DNA of 64,000 bases from Paramecium sonneborni (GCA_905182985.1 CAJJDN010000007.1:916720-980719); one strand, 5' to 3'; shown: positions 1 to 12,183, counted from the stretch's first letter. Notes: a model not told the origin generated them from the sequence alone. Numbers and translations: made by a program.

Positions 1-599
1 GATTGCGAATCAATGTAAAAGTGAAAAATTGTAAAGAAATTAATGGAATCATTGCATATATTTGATGCTGATTATATAAATTCATTAAACATACCCTTTA
101 AATATATATTTCATAGTGAACACTATATTAAATATTATTACTCTAAGATTTACCCTTATAAAAATCATAAGTATTTGCACTATTCATTAGCAACTTTCCA
201 TCATTTCAAATGAATAATTTCAGATTGTAATTTTCTCCATGTTTCTTTAACCTATCAACACACTAAACTAAATATTCAAAAAGTCATAAATACAAAATCA
301 AAAATAATTCAAAATTATCTAAATTTATTCTTTTGCTAAATTTAGACTAAATAATCTTTTTAATAATAGACCCCTTAAAATTAAGAAATTTTTCATATTT
401 CAAATAATATAAGCTTTTATTTATGAAGAAAGATTAAATATTAGATCCTCAATTATAGCAATGTTTCCATAAATTTTCACTAAATGTTAATTTAAAATGA
501 TGTTTTTAATGGTAACTATAAGACTATTGGAATAAAGGATTTTTTAGTATGGAAAATAATGAATGAACAAATTTTTTGATTAATTTTAAAATAAAAAAA
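1..599. other. left edge, no gene recognised
   Basis: AT-rich sequence with TGA and TCA scattered in all frames. The first 24 bases could be the tail of a plus-strand gene from outside the window (frame 1 reaches TGA at 22-24), but this cannot be judged. A short open stretch starting ATG near 423 may be an upstream exon of the next gene; no intron was found that joins it convincingly. Confidence 0.4.
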
Positions 600-3158
600 A
601 TGCATTAAAGTGGTCTTGGGCTTAACGTAGAAGTTGGTGCTATTAAAAATACCAATACATCGACTTCTTAAGTTTTGAAATAAATTTCACAAAATAAAGA
701 ATAGACATAGTAAAAAAAATAAGCGTAGGATCAAGAATTATTTATGATTTCATAATAGACAGATCATCTAAGAAAAAGAATTTAAAAGTTTTTTGATTTG
801 CCTATTAAACTTAAGAAAACCTAAAGTAATGAGTAATACCTAATATAGACTTTATGATTGAAGATATTGGATTTAAGGTGGATTCCCTCTTCAAAAAATC
901 TCATCTTAATTAAAGTAATGTTGATTATCTAAGCGATCATATTAAAAGGTTAGGAGATAGAATAAATTAAGAAATGAAAAAAAAATAAGAGTAATATCAT
1001 TCTAGCATAAAAATTGATAATTTTAGGAATTATTTTTCAATTTAACAAGAGTTCTAATATAATAAATAAGTATATACTTAAATTAAACTGATAAGGTTTA
1101 TAATTCGTTTTATAAGACAGAACTAAAGACAGTCATAAGATAAAAGGAAAAGTTGATAGATATCATCACTTCTTCAAATAGAACTGAAAAATTAGTGTCA
1201 CATGAAATTTAACTAAATTAATATAATGAAGTAATTTTGGAAAAATTATTTATTGACCATCACTTAGAAAAAGAGCTTTTAAATTTTGTCAAAAATAAAA
1301 ATGATATATCAATTTGTGAAAAACTCTTTAGAACTTTAGAGGTTTTTGAAACAACTCACAATGTTGAAATGAAATTGTTAGCTGATTAGTTTAAAAATAT
1401 TTCAAATACATTAAGTTAATAATAAAAATGGTACACAATTTCAAATTTAAAATAGTGAAAAAATTATTCGCAACACAGTTACATATTTAGAAAATGACAT
1501 GCTCAAATAAATTGGCCATTTAGAGTTATTAAATTTAAATCGAAAATTCAAAGAATTTTATATATGTAAATTACCTACAACTGAATTATATTAAATAGGA
1601 TAATTCTTTCCTAGTGGAATTCTATTTATGTTAATGAGATGTGGAAGGCTCAATGAAGCTCCAAAAATTCTTAATTAATTAATTTCAAGTGATTAAAGAA
1701 TAACTTAATAATTTTTAAGTTTTTTTGATTTAATAAAATTGGAAACTCTTAATCAAAATGATGTTGAAGAAAAATCAAGATAATAATGTTGTGATATATT
1801 ATTGCAATAATGTTATTGGTTATTATTAGATGTTAGTGATGCTTATGATGTTTTTGAATCAACTACTTTTCCTAAAGATAGAGACTTTTACATATGGCTA
1901 ACTCTAAAAACTACTCATTGTTCTGATGAATTTGTTGTTTATGAAAAAGCTGATCATGAATCAAAGAAAGCTTTTTTTCATTGGAAACTTATCGATTTAC
2001 ATGAAAATATTCCTTAATCCGCAGCTAGTATGAGAATCAATATAATATTATAAAGATATGATTACATTTTAAGTGAGCTATATAAATATTAAAATCAATG
2101 TTTATCATAGGTAGAATATTTTATATTAGACACAGTTCTTACAGCATTGGATATGAAAACATAGAAAAATAATAATGCTGAAAAATAAAAAAAATCTGTA
2201 GTAGATAATCTAGTAAATTACACATAAAATAAGCATCCTCTTATATCTTGTTTGATAATGAGTGTTTGTTCCTATAATATTGAAGCTATAGCTAATTTAT
2301 TATAAAAAAATAATCATGTTACATTAGTTTTGAATGAAAAAACTACAAGAGAAAATCTAGAAATTATTTTTGGAAAAGAAGAACTACTTAACATAACAAA
2401 TGAAATGATGAATATATTCTTTGAAAAAAATTTACACAATTCTCTTAAAGAATTTTAATAACAACTAGAAAAATCATTTACTATGAATTAAATTAATGAT
2501 TGTCAAACAATCTTAATTTTAAAATTAGATGAAATTAGCATTTATTTAAAGTAATTACTAAATTCTAATTCTGAAACATTAATTGAAACTGCAATCTATT
2601 TATATTTTGAAACTCAATTTGTATTTATACTTAGTACTGTAATTATAAATTAATATTGTGTTATTAAATTAGGAGCCTAAATTGAAAAAAGATAATTATA
2701 AGCGAGAAATCTTGAAAATTTACATTCTAGAATTAAAAATTGTGCAAAAGATTCTCGATAATTTAAATATATTCATCGATTTTAATTGATTGAAATATTT
2801 TAATAAGCCTATTTGTCAATGAGATAAGAATAAGTAAACCTAAATGAGATTAATCAAATTCTATTTAATATTAATATCAGAGAATTAACTAAAAATTTAG
2901 TTGAATATAAATAGGTTCACTTAATAAAAATGGTATTTTGGTAGATAATTTAATTAATCGAATAAAAAAAATGCCATGAAAAATCTCAATTTATGTAAAA
3001 TTATTTATAATCTTAGTAAAATAATCAAAGAATTAAATGAAGCACTCATACAATTCCCAGAAAGTTAGGGAATCAAGATATGTAGGGAAGATGTTCAATT
3101 TTCATAAATTATTGTTGATATTTTAAATTCTTATTCAAGAGTGCTAAAATTGTATTGA
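600..3158 (+). CDS. Nup93/Nic96-like nucleoporin (tentative)
   Basis: Predicted 820 aa after removing four introns (826-848, 1070-1095, 1431-1455, 2995-3016); the spliced length is an exact multiple of three. The protein is almost wholly helical. The segment FMLMRCGRLNEAPKIL, about 300 residues in, followed some 70 residues later by DFYIWLTLK, resembles the Nic96/Nup93 solenoid, where a (Y/L)xxLRCGxxxxA helix and a DYLWLKL-type motif occur in the same order. Human Nup93 is nearly the same length. By family, it would be a scaffold protein of the inner ring of the nuclear pore. The fold call rests on these two short matches, so another helical trafficking or pore scaffold is possible. The second intron ends in AAG rather than TAG. 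Confidence 0.5.
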
Positions 3159-3273
3159 GCTTTGATCTTCTGTGATTAAATTAATTATAAATTAGTTTTT
3201 TTTTTAATATGATTCTGCTAGATTAAGTTAATAATCTAACAATTTATTAAATTTATAATTATAATAAGAGAAA

Positions 3274-3606
3274 ATGCTGTCTAAAAGGAAGGTTTCATCT
3301 TAAAATCAAGAGGAATCATCTAATTCTATAGAGAAATTATGCAATAAAATTCGTAAAGTAATAGTGAGTGATATTGGTGAAAAATATATCCAAAATCACT
3401 CTGAAAAAGGATTAAGAAAAAAAAGTACCAAACATAAAGCTAAGAGGTAAGTTGAATAATAAATAATTGAAACCTAACTAAAAGATCCTGTTGAGGTAGA
3501 AGAATAACTATCTTCAATATAAGCAATATCTGAGTCTTAATCATCAGGATTTGAAGAACTATTTGATCAAATAGATAAGCGAAATACCCATTAAGAAATT
3601 GAATGA
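3274..3606 (+). CDS. hypothetical protein, 110 aa
   Basis: Uninterrupted ORF under the ciliate code, ATG to TGA, 116 bp after the Nup93-like gene on the same strand. The N-terminal half is basic (runs of Lys and Arg, for example KRKVSS at the start and RKKSTKHKAKR near residue 55). The C-terminal half is acidic and glutamine-rich, with several EE pairs. No domain recognised. The lysine clusters could serve for nuclear targeting, but that is a guess. No intron is needed. Confidence 0.6.
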
Positions 3607-3728
3607 AGTTCTTTAATTAATTATGATTAAATATTTATTCTAATGTAATGCTGTTGTCATTAGGTTTGCATTTTATTTAAACTAAATGAGACTTTTCTAT
3701 GTAAATAGTTGATGATGAAAAAATAAAA

Positions 3729-4145
3729 ATGAAAGATAAAAAAATGATTCAAAGACAATCACTCAATTTTGTATAAATACAACTTTAAATCCAAAAATAA
3801 ACATAATATTCAACTATTAAATAAAACTTCTTAGTAGTAAATGACGATGTCTAAATTTTATAGTTTAAAGATGGAATCAAAGGATTAAGTGATTTCAATT
3901 TTTTAATTAGGGATTGATCTTAATCGTATTAGGAATGCTTTTATTTTCGTATAGCTAATTATTTATTTAATCATTCAAAGATCTATTAAAATGCAAATTT
4001 GAATAACTTAGAATTTATAAATGAAATTTAAAAGTGATTCTCTTAAAGATATTAAATCATATATAATGAATAATTAAATATTAAGATAATTATATTAATT
4101 TTATTATAATGCAAATTTTTTATGGCATTTATTTATTATAATTGA
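3729..4145 (+). pseudogene. possible decayed gene
   Basis: One frame beginning at an ATG gives plausible protein text (including SDFNFLIRD and ECFYFRIANYLFN) but is broken by TGA at 3915, 4035 and 4143. No standard tiny intron removes these stops. At this base composition a TGA is expected by chance about every 60 codons, so the stop count does not itself argue for coding. The call rests on the protein-like composition, and the stretch may simply be intergenic. Confidence 0.22.
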
Positions 4146-4321
4146 ATTGATGGAGAGCAGGGAAAATAATTTTATTCAACTCTATATTTGTAATTGAAAT
4201 TTGGTTCATGGTTTGAAAATTTATATTCTGTTTAAATCCAAATATTCAAAAAGTCTTCTATATATACTTTTATTATGTTCTAATTAATAAATGATATTAA
4301 TAAAATTTCAAATAAAAATAT

Positions 4322-4565
4322 ATGTCAAGTGAAGAAGATGTATGTTTATCAAGTTTAATTTTTAGAAAATGAAATAATTATAAGCCCTTCCAATCAGAAA
4401 TTACCTGGATTAAACTGTTGTACCACTTCTCCTATAGGCAATGACTGAAGTAGCCAAAGTGAGGTTAGTTTTTCTTAAGTATAAAGACCTCCTAATCCAA
4501 TTGAATTCATTGCTAACTTTTTGCTCTAGAATAATCCAGAAAAAGCATAAGCAAGATAATAATGA
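4322..4565 (+). CDS. DPY30: DPY30-domain protein
   Basis: Predicted 64 aa from three exons (introns 4340-4365 and 4464-4486). After splicing, the middle reads LPIRNYLDQTVVPLLLQAM followed by RPPNPIEFIANFLLQ, the signature of the DPY30 domain (LPTRxYLDxTVVPxLLxG ... RPxxPIxFLAxYLL). The domain fills residues about 14-53, with only a short acidic N-terminus and a Gln-rich tail. DPY30 modules form dimeric four-helix bundles that dock amphipathic helices, in COMPASS/SET1 histone methyltransferase complexes and in ciliary radial-spoke proteins. Both are possible here; the radial-spoke gene 2.1 kb downstream makes a ciliary role worth testing. The second intron ends in AAG. The gene is invisible to standard-code ORF calling. 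Confidence 0.88.
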
Positions 4566-4977
4566 GTGTTAGCGAACTGAAACTGATTTTATATAAACAA
4601 AATAAATAAATACTAATATTTTATTATGAAGAAAGCTTTTTATTTGTCAAATATCATACATATTTAAAAATTTTTAAAAATTTTTAATCAACTTAATTGT
4701 TGTATGATTCTTAGTACAAAAAAAAATACTATATGCAAGTTGAATATCAATTGTAATATTAATATTAATTAAAATTCAAAATTCATTTTCCTGTTTTAGA
4801 AAATAAATAATATTGAATGATGAATCACAATATAAAAAATTATTCTTTTGTATACAACCTTATATTTTCTCATATAATAAAATATAATTATTTCAATTTA
4901 ATATTCATTGATGTGATTAAAAGTATTAATTTAAAAATTTTATTAATAAAATATATAAATTTTATTTGTTAAATTAA
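4566..4977. other. intergenic, AT-rich
   Basis: About 410 bp between two plus-strand genes, with homopolymer-like A and T runs and stops in all frames. No gene, RNA or repeat recognised. Confidence 0.5.
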
Positions 4978-5598
4978 ATGATGCCTGATGAGAAATACGG
5001 AATAGTAATTAAAACAGGGACAACTTTAAATGGAAACACCTTGATAAGAAAATATGAATAAGTTCCAAATATAATGGAAAAGCACATAATACCAAGGCCA
5101 ATATAAATTGTTTATATAGAATCAATAGAAGAACCTTGGCGTTAATTAGCTTTAGATTTGGAGAGAAAATATGTAGCCTTAACTTTGCAGTTGCAGAATA
5201 GAAAATTAAATGGATATCAAAAGACTGAAAATTGTTAAGTTACATAGATAGAGGTAAATTAATAATGCGATGAATTAGAGAATGAAATAATAAAACTAGA
5301 ATAATAATTGAAGTATATATTAAGTTATAAAAGATAATTGGATGAGGATTACAATGATAAGATGAAATTATTATAGTAATTGTAGGAATAGGAAACAAGA
5401 ATTGAATCTACTAGTTATGATTAAGAACATTAATTAGAGGAGATGAAATAGAAGTTTAAGAAGTTAAACGGATTAAATAGTGATATTAATGAGAAAATTG
5501 TTATGTTAGAAGCAGAGATTGAAGCAATAAAAAAGATGTAAACAAGAAAGAGTATAGTAACAACAACTTCCACTAAAAATTAGATTCATGTTTTATGA
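4978..5598 (+). CDS. coiled-coil protein, 206 aa
   Basis: Single-exon ORF under the ciliate code. The first ~60 residues are mixed, with a basic-aromatic segment ending EEPWRQLALDLERKY. From there to about residue 190 it is a continuous coiled coil rich in Leu, Glu, Gln and Lys, with the text LEAEIEAIKKM near the end, followed by a short Thr/Ser-rich tail. No enzyme motif. Such small coiled-coil proteins are common in ciliate basal bodies and axonemes, but nothing in the sequence fixes a location. Two ATGs are adjacent at the start; the first is used. Confidence 0.72.
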
Positions 5599-5744
5599 TT
5601 TTTGTAATTTAATAATATTATAATAATACTAAAATATTCTGAGGATTGGGAGTATATAAAGGAGGAGAGAAATAATAATAATTAAACAAAAAAACATATA
5701 GTGGAAAAATAATATTTAAAATTAACGATTTGCAGTTATTATTA

Positions 5745-6676
5745 ATGGATTTTGGATAAAATGAAGAGAGATATTAAAAGTTAGAGAAAATAGGAGAAGG
5801 AACCTATGGATTAGTTTATAAGGCCAAAGATAATCAAACAGGTGAAATAGTAGCATTAAAGAAAATAAGAATGGATCATGAAGATGAAGGAGTTCCATCA
5901 ACTGCCATAAGAGAAATTTCATTATTGAAAGAAGTAAAAAGCAATTTAATAAAATATAGGTTTAACATCCAAATATAGTACCATTGAAAGATGTAGTATA
6001 TGATGAGTCAAGATTATATTTAATTTTTGACTTTGTGGATTTAGACTTAAAAAAATATATGGAAAGTGTACCTTAGTTAGATAGAGTATAAGTGAAGAGA
6101 TTTATTCACTAAATGTTATAAGCTTTGAATTATTGTCATTAGAATAGAGTTATTCATAGAGATTTAAAGCCTTAGAATATTTTGGTAGATATAAAACAAT
6201 AAAATACATAAATTGCAGATTTTGGATTGGCAAGAGCATTTGGTTTACCTTTAAAAACATATACTCATGAAGTTATAACATTATGGTATAGAGCACCAGA
6301 GATATTACTTGGATAGAAATAATATTCAACTCCAGTTGATGTATGGTCTTTAGGTTGTATATTTGCAGAAATGGCTTAGAAAAGACCATTATTTTGTGGA
6401 GATTCAGAAATAGATTAGTTATTTAAAATATTTAAGATAATGGGAACTCCTAAAGAATCAACTTGGCCAGGAGTTAGTACTTTACCTGATTTTAAAAGTA
6501 CTTTTCCTAGATGGCCTACTCCTACTAATCCTGCAACAACATTAGGAAGAGATATTACTAATTTATGTCCATTAGGATTAGATTTACTTTCAAAAATGAT
6601 TGTTTATGATCCTTATGCAAGAATTACAGCAGAAGAAGCTTTAAAACATTCTTATTTTGATGATTTAAATAACTGA
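5745..6676 (+). CDS. cyclin-dependent kinase, PSTAIRE type (CDK1/2-like)
   Basis: 301 aa after removing intron 5934-5959. All kinase landmarks are intact: glycine loop [14 protein letters not shown](K)K lysine, the cyclin-binding helix PSTAIRE, catalytic [17 protein letters not shown], the T-loop [15 protein letters not shown] and the closing [12 protein letters not shown]. The T-loop Thr and the inhibitory Thr-Tyr pair of the glycine loop are present, so regulation by CAK and Wee1-type kinases is expected from the family. It covers the kinase fold only, the normal length for CDK1/CDK2. Function: Ser/Thr kinase that drives cell-cycle steps when bound to a cyclin. CDK1 and CDK2 cannot be told apart by eye in ciliates, which have several paralogues. 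Confidence 0.95.
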
Positions 6677-6702
6677 TATCAAATTTAATTATAAATATAT
6701 TA

Positions 6703-8199
6703 ATGAGTAAATTATCATAGGTTTTGAAATCTCATACAGATGTTAATGGTGTCACACTTTTCGATCACATTAATACCTTCATTAATGAAGTTTTGTAAAG
6801 TAATCATAAGGATATGAATTCAATTGAACTGTTATCAGATTTCACTAAAAAAAATAGATTTCTATTCAAAAATTTGTCATCTGAAAGTGAAGTAAATAAT
6901 CTTAGAGATAAAATACCTGAATTTGCTGATTGGGTAAAAAGAGTTTCACAATTACTAAAAGTATAATAGCTATTGAATTGTAGGGATAAGCAGTTGCATA
7001 AATGCCTACTATACTATAAGACTTTGTAGCTTCTGCTAGATTATTAGAAGCAGCAGGATATGGATTTGGTGAAGAAGAAACATATTAGATTTAATTAAGC
7101 ATAAAGTAATTAAGTGTAATTATTAATATCTATTTTCAGATTGAAACTAATGCAACTGAAATGACATTCTTTGGAAAAATATTATGTAGAAATTCAGATT
7201 ATTATGTTGCCAGAGGAGTAGTGCCTAAACTACCAACTGATTATTTAGCACCTAATGCTGAACCTAGAGGAGATGGAGTTAATTATTATACTTTCTGGGT
7301 TACCAACGATAGTAATTATTTTCAATTTATCAATAGTCTTGACTGATTGGAATGAATTACCACTAGTAACTCCAGAATAAATTAAAGTAGCGAGAGAAGT
7401 TAAATATGTTTGTACAGGAAATTTAAATTAAGAACTAAAAACATATCCCCCTTTTCCTGGAAAAGAAAAACATTATTTGAAGGCTTAATTAGTTAGAATT
7501 TTACATTCTAATTTAATTGCACCTAAAGGATTATATTAATAAAAAGAAGATAATCGTAAACTTATTTCATATATATTTAGCTAAGGAATTGGAATTTGTA
7601 GAAGAATTCAAAATACCTGAATTTGCTGAATTACAAAATCCAGATAGTTGGGTTCATGTTCCTGCATAAATTTTAAAATAAGGAAGAATTACATTATATA
7701 CAGATGGATTATCTGAAGAAGCTAAAAATGCTTTACTTGAAGCTAATCCTGATATTGATAGTGAAACTACTAGATTAAAAGGTATAGCTGAAGATCGTCC
7801 ACTTGAACCATTCTATTAAAGTAATTGGTTAATTAAAACTGTTGGAGATTAAATGATTTATAATCCTAAAGATGATAATTCTGGAAATAATGTTTATGCA
7901 ACTGTTATTCTTAAAAATTATACTTGGAGTGGTGCTGTTACTGTTGCTAATGTAATTTATATTCCTATTTCCATTAGTAAAATTAATGGGCATTTTTTTA
8001 TGTTGGTTATGGATTCAAAGATACTTAAGCAGCTTATGTTCCTATACAAAATAACGATTTATAATTAGAACCAGAAGATAAATAAGAATTTCCTGAACCA
8101 AATCCTAAAAATCCACCTAAACCTCCTGAGCCAGAAAAAGTTGAAGGATAAGATGGATAAGATGGCCAAGACTAATAAGCAGATCCAGATGATTAATGA
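6703..8199 (+). CDS. radial spoke head protein, RSP4/RSP6 (RSPH4A/RSPH6A) family
   Basis: 457 aa from six exons (introns 6961-6983, 7116-7139, 7312-7336, 7556-7580, 7952-7977). Conserved family text includes MTFFGKI, DYYVARGV, NYYTFWVT, KYVCTGNL, HYLKAQLVRI, SWVHVP and, near the end, TWSGAVTVAN followed by FFYVGYGFK. The C-terminal 40 residues are acidic and proline/glutamine-rich (PEPNPKNPPKPPEPEK), as in other members. By family it sits in the heads of axonemal radial spokes and passes signals from the central pair to the dyneins. It lies 26 bp after the CDK stop on the same strand. The second intron ends in CAG. Everything needed for function appears present. Confidence 0.93.
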
Positions 8200-8222
8200 T
8201 TTACAATTATGGCAATTCAATA

Positions 8223-8595
8223 TCAATACAATCCTGCTAATTCATCTATTGTATTCTCATTTTACCATTACTTTATTTTTTCTACTTCCATTTTATTTTC
8301 AAACTCTTTTTTTATTATTTCTATTTCTAATCCACTTAATTATAAGTCTTTTAAACTTGTTTTCTCATTTAAATTGATCATAGCATCTCCTATTTATACA
8401 TTTTTTATATTAATAAAATAAGCTCCTTTTTCTCTCAATTCTATTGTTTAAATACCCATTACACCATTTCTTTATTTGATATAATTTTATAGTTGAATTA
8501 TCAACAACTTTTAATACATATGCTTATGAATATTCATTTAATTCTTTTTATTAAATTAATTTATATAAATAAACATTACTCACTTTCCATTCCAT
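8223..8595 (-). CDS. hypothetical protein, 116 aa
   Basis: Two exons (intron 8441-8462) give an exact frame from ATG at 8595 to TGA at 8223. The protein has a mixed alpha/beta look in its first 70 residues (NEYSQAYVLKVVDNSTIKLY, then YFINIKNVQIGDAMINL) and a helical, charged C-terminus. The layout recalls a small ubiquitin-like or RNA-binding fold but no motif is decisive. It ends 23 bp from the convergent radial-spoke gene and starts 69 bp from the stop of the next minus-strand gene. Confidence 0.6.
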
Positions 8596-8664
8596 TAAAA
8601 ATTTTACTCAGGTAGATTTTTTTTAATTTAAAATTCAGTATAAATTGATTACAAAAATAATTGA

Positions 8665-9637
8665 TCACAAAACTTCTAATGGAATTCCATGTTGTCTCTC
8701 TAAATAATCCATGACTGGAGTTGTTAGTAAAGCTTAGAACAAGAATTAAAAAAATCTCATCTACCAACCAGCATAAAAACTTGGTATTCCTTTTTCTAAA
8801 TACACTTTTTTAAATGCATTCCAAATTGATAGATGTTTTATTTAATGATTATTTTCCATTTAAAATTATGTTTTAATCATATCAAACGGTTAAACAATTA
8901 TGATATTGGGAATAGCTGTCAAAATAGAGCATAGGACAATCTCTTAAACTGTTAATTTTTAAGATGGACGTTCTTTGAAATAATATCTAACTCTATGATC
9001 CCAATATAAATAATTTGTCCAAGAAACTACTTATTTTAACACCATAACTTCCATTCCAGTAAACAAATCTCTAGTAAATCCTTTTATTCCTCCATCATGT
9101 TGCCACATATATTTTACAACTACAAATATCACTATAATCTACCTGATTTAGATTATTATTAAGTCATTAATTGGCATTTAACTCTTTCAAATGGACAAGT
9201 TACAATTGATTCAAATAAAGCAATTGTTATTCCTGCCAATCCTTTATGAAGTGCAGGAGCAGCCTCTTTAATCTTTAAAGGTAAAATTTCCATATAAAAT
9301 TTAGGAATAAAAATCATCATAGGCCATCTAAATATACTTCATATTTACCTATAGTATTATTTAAATAATTAAATGCTTATTTATGATGAGAACCCTGCAA
9401 ATATTCCACGAAATATTCCATTTCGTTAGTAACTTTCAAAAAATAACTATTGTTGCTCTAAATTATTACTTGTTTGAAATTGTTATTTTAAGAAGCCTAG
9501 ATTAATGTCTTAAAGCGATCGAAAAAATGATCCATTGGCAATCCTAATACTGCTCTTGACACTCCTATTATTTGTGTCTCGAATATTGGTTTTAATATTT
9601 CTTTGCCCTTACAAATCCATTAAGTTGTTTCAGACAT
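8665..9637 (-). CDS. mitochondrial carrier-family protein
   Basis: 301 aa after introns 9120-9142, 9328-9348 and 9447-9469. Three carrier repeats are visible by their Px(D/E)xx(K/R)-type motifs: LPMDHFFDRFKT in the first, CPFERVKCQ in the second and QPFDMIKTQ in the third. The C-terminal PSFYAGWQMRF matches the xFYxGxxxR segment after the last odd helix. The length is typical for SLC25 transporters of the inner mitochondrial membrane. The first repeat is poor: the basic residue comes later than usual and the expected glycines are sparse, so this is a divergent carrier. The substrate cannot be deduced. The start is the first ATG in the frame. Confidence 0.82.
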
Positions 9638-10331
9638 ATTATTTAACCATTTAATCATTATAAAATTGCAGCTTAAACACAACTAAGTGCGTATTAAATT
9701 AAATAATGTGGATAGATGTTGTAAATTTAATCACAAACATGATGCATTATTTATATATAAATTAATGACAAAATTATGAAAACTTGTAAAATATTATTAT
9801 TTTGTTTTATTATTATAATAAGAATTTCATATTATATAAAAGCTTCTATATTAAAATTCTTATCATTGGTTTTAAGAATGATAGCTTAATCTATTTGTAG
9901 AATTCTAGCTCTATATAAAATCCGAAAATTATAAAACAAGGTCTTTTAAATATTATTCTCTAATAAATTAATAAATAATAATAGTTCAATTAAATGTTGC
10001 TAAATGATAATATATGCTTTTAAACTAATGAATTTATTTTTATAATTTTTAAATAGATGGATATAAATCAAACAAAGTTTGAGAAGTAGATATCAAACTT
10101 ATTTTTATTAGTAAAATTATAAAACATTTAATACAATATTTATATAAATTATACGTTTTGAAATTGGATGGAAATCAATAATAATAAAACGATAGAATAT
10201 TTAAAATTACAAGATGTTTAAATATAAATATAATAAGAAAGTGATTAATTATGTTTGTAAATTAAAAAAGTTAAAAAATATATAAAATAATAAATGAATT
10301 AATATAAATAAATTAATAATAATTTCAAGAG
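9638..10331. other. intergenic between divergent genes
   Basis: About 690 bp separating the carrier gene (-) from the zinc-finger gene (+). Extremely AT-rich with stops in all frames. No RNA gene or repeat recognised. It must hold promoters for both neighbours, but no site can be named. Confidence 0.5.
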
Positions 10332-10678
10332 ATGTCGTAGTAACAAGACCAACCAAGTGCAAAGAAAAGAATTAGAAGATGCACTAAACATGATGAAACC
10401 CCTCGTCCCTATAAATGTGGTTGTGGACGTGGTTATTACAGCTATCCAGCATTGTATACTCATTTGAAGTAATTCTATACATATGTTTAAATAGGATAAA
10501 GCATGAAGGTTAACCTCCAGCTGGGACATAGATACCAAGTGATAAACATTATGGTAGTAGGGGAAGACCAAGGGAAAAGAATTTTAAGTGTGAAGAAGAA
10601 AGCAAGCAACAAGTTTTTATTGATGAGGATAAGAGAGAAGATAATCAGAAAGATGAGAAAATCACAATCAATTAATGA
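10332..10678 (+). CDS. small zinc-finger protein
   Basis: 106 aa from two exons (intron 10469-10494). The core, residues about 25-50, reads RPYKCGCGRGYYSYPALYTH and then LKIKHEG, a C-x-C ... H-x4-H finger. This is a short C2H2-like finger of a type frequent in ciliates, followed by a GRP/basic patch (GSRGRPREK) that resembles an AT-hook. The first 25 residues are basic. The C-terminal 35 are charged and acidic. DNA binding is the natural inference. No second finger is present. The ORF seen in another frame downstream of 10503 is a shadow of this gene. Confidence 0.8.
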
Positions 10679-10757
10679 AAATAGAAGAAAGCGAAAGTCT
10701 TTTTTCATTTATTAATAATTTATATCTAATACTAATTAATAAACTCTCTTTCTATAA

Positions 10758-11334
10758 ATGAATTGGAAACAAGTTTATGCTTTCTCTGAACATAGAACAA
10801 AAAGAAGTAAGATTATTAATAAAACTAGTTTTATCTGGAAATACAAAGTGCAAAGACCATTAATCTAATATTCATAGCCCAAGAAGTAACATTTTCTTTA
10901 CTATTTAAGATAGCCAACATTCTAATAAAGGTACTATGATTGGCCTTTAGAGAATTTCAAAAGAGCTTGTAGAAAGTTTAACTAAAGCTTTAACTCCTAA
11001 TTGTAGAGTTCGTTAGAATTCTCCAAAACCAATACTTTTAGAATAAGCACAGAAATAAATACCAAAACCCAATAAAGAACCTGAAATTTTCAGATAACCT
11101 TTAGAATAATTAGAAATACTAAAGTCAAATAAAGAAATAGAAAATGTTGAGTACATTAATTTTACTAAATTTGCTGTAACTGTTTTCATCAAATATTTTA
11201 GAGGAAAATATCCTAATAACCTATAAAAGAAATTAGAATTTCAAAAAATGAATAAAAAATAACTAGATAAAGATCTTAAGATTTTCATTCAAAATAAGAA
11301 GAATGGTTAAGAAAAAAAAATGAAAAATTATTGA
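10758..11334 (+). CDS. hypothetical protein, 184 aa
   Basis: Two exons (intron 10807-10828) in an exact frame. The N-terminus (MNWKQVYAFSEHR) is followed by a Ser/Asn-rich and Pro/Lys-rich linker. The C-terminal third begins NFTKFAVTVFIKYFRGKYP and is strongly basic and probably helical. No known domain. It follows the zinc-finger gene by 79 bp on the same strand. No functional call is possible. Confidence 0.6.
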
Positions 11335-11564
11335 AATAAAGATTAGAATAATAATGTTAATAATAAATGAAGGAAAATCGCGTCAGTTTTCTTGAAAAAT
11401 CATAGACAGATAGATTTTAATGATTAAAAATTTTTATCTACTTCACTTTTATTTATAATAATTCTGAATAATTTATTTATTCAAAATATTGAAAATTAAA
11501 ACCATAATTTTTGAAAGACCATGTATTGTTTGTTTAATGTACTAAAACATAGAATTAATATGTA

Positions 11565-11916
11565 TCATTTTTTGATTTATTTGACAATTTTGACTTCTTC
11601 AACCAAAAATGCTCTAATAATTCTGTTTTTTAAAGCACCAGCACTTAAAACACCACCATATGGTCTTGAAACTGTTCTTTATCTTCTTGAAAGTTGCTTA
11701 AGCTTAGTTGGTCTAATTCTTTTAAGTCCATTAAGAACAACATTCAAATTTGAGTCAGCACATGTTGAAGCACTTGTCTTTTTATTTGGATATTGAACAA
11801 CAACATTACCTCCTAAATGATACTCATATCAATATACCTGGTGTCTTAACCTTTCTTATTTTATTGGATCTAGTGTTGTATGATGTTCTTCTTCTATATG
11901 TCACTCTAACACCCAT
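11565..11916 (-). CDS. RPL34: large ribosomal subunit protein eL34 (RPL34)
   Basis: 108 aa after intron 11813-11837. The N-terminus [19 protein letters not shown] matches the eL34 start (xRLTYRRRxSYNTxSNK), KTPGG follows, and the C-terminal half carries [17 protein letters not shown] then RAFLVEE, the eL34 hallmark. Length is normal. It is a structural protein of the 60S ribosomal subunit. In human eL34 the middle region has a CxxC zinc site and a further cysteine pair; here only one Cys is clear (STCAD), so the zinc site looks degenerate or lost. The gene is read as a forward ORF at 11521-11796 by standard tools, which is an antisense shadow. Confidence 0.95.
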
Positions 11917-12183
11917 AATTTAATATCTTTTATTTAATTATATTAATTAAATGTATGTAAAACAAAATTTTTATTTATTTTTTCTTTATTTAATTGTTAA
12001 TCACAATTTCTATGTTGATTTTTATATCAAAACTAACTAAATTTAATTTACTTAATCTAAAAAACAATTAATGATGATGATGATTAAAAATTTAAGTTAT
12101 TGATTTGAGATTATAAAAATTATAATTCATATTAATCCTATATGATAATTTTGAACTTGCTATTTTATTATTTTGTAATAATT

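Noticed and set aside
11521..11796. 91-aa plus-strand ORF rich in Leu and Ser
   Set aside because: It is the antisense shadow of ribosomal protein eL34.
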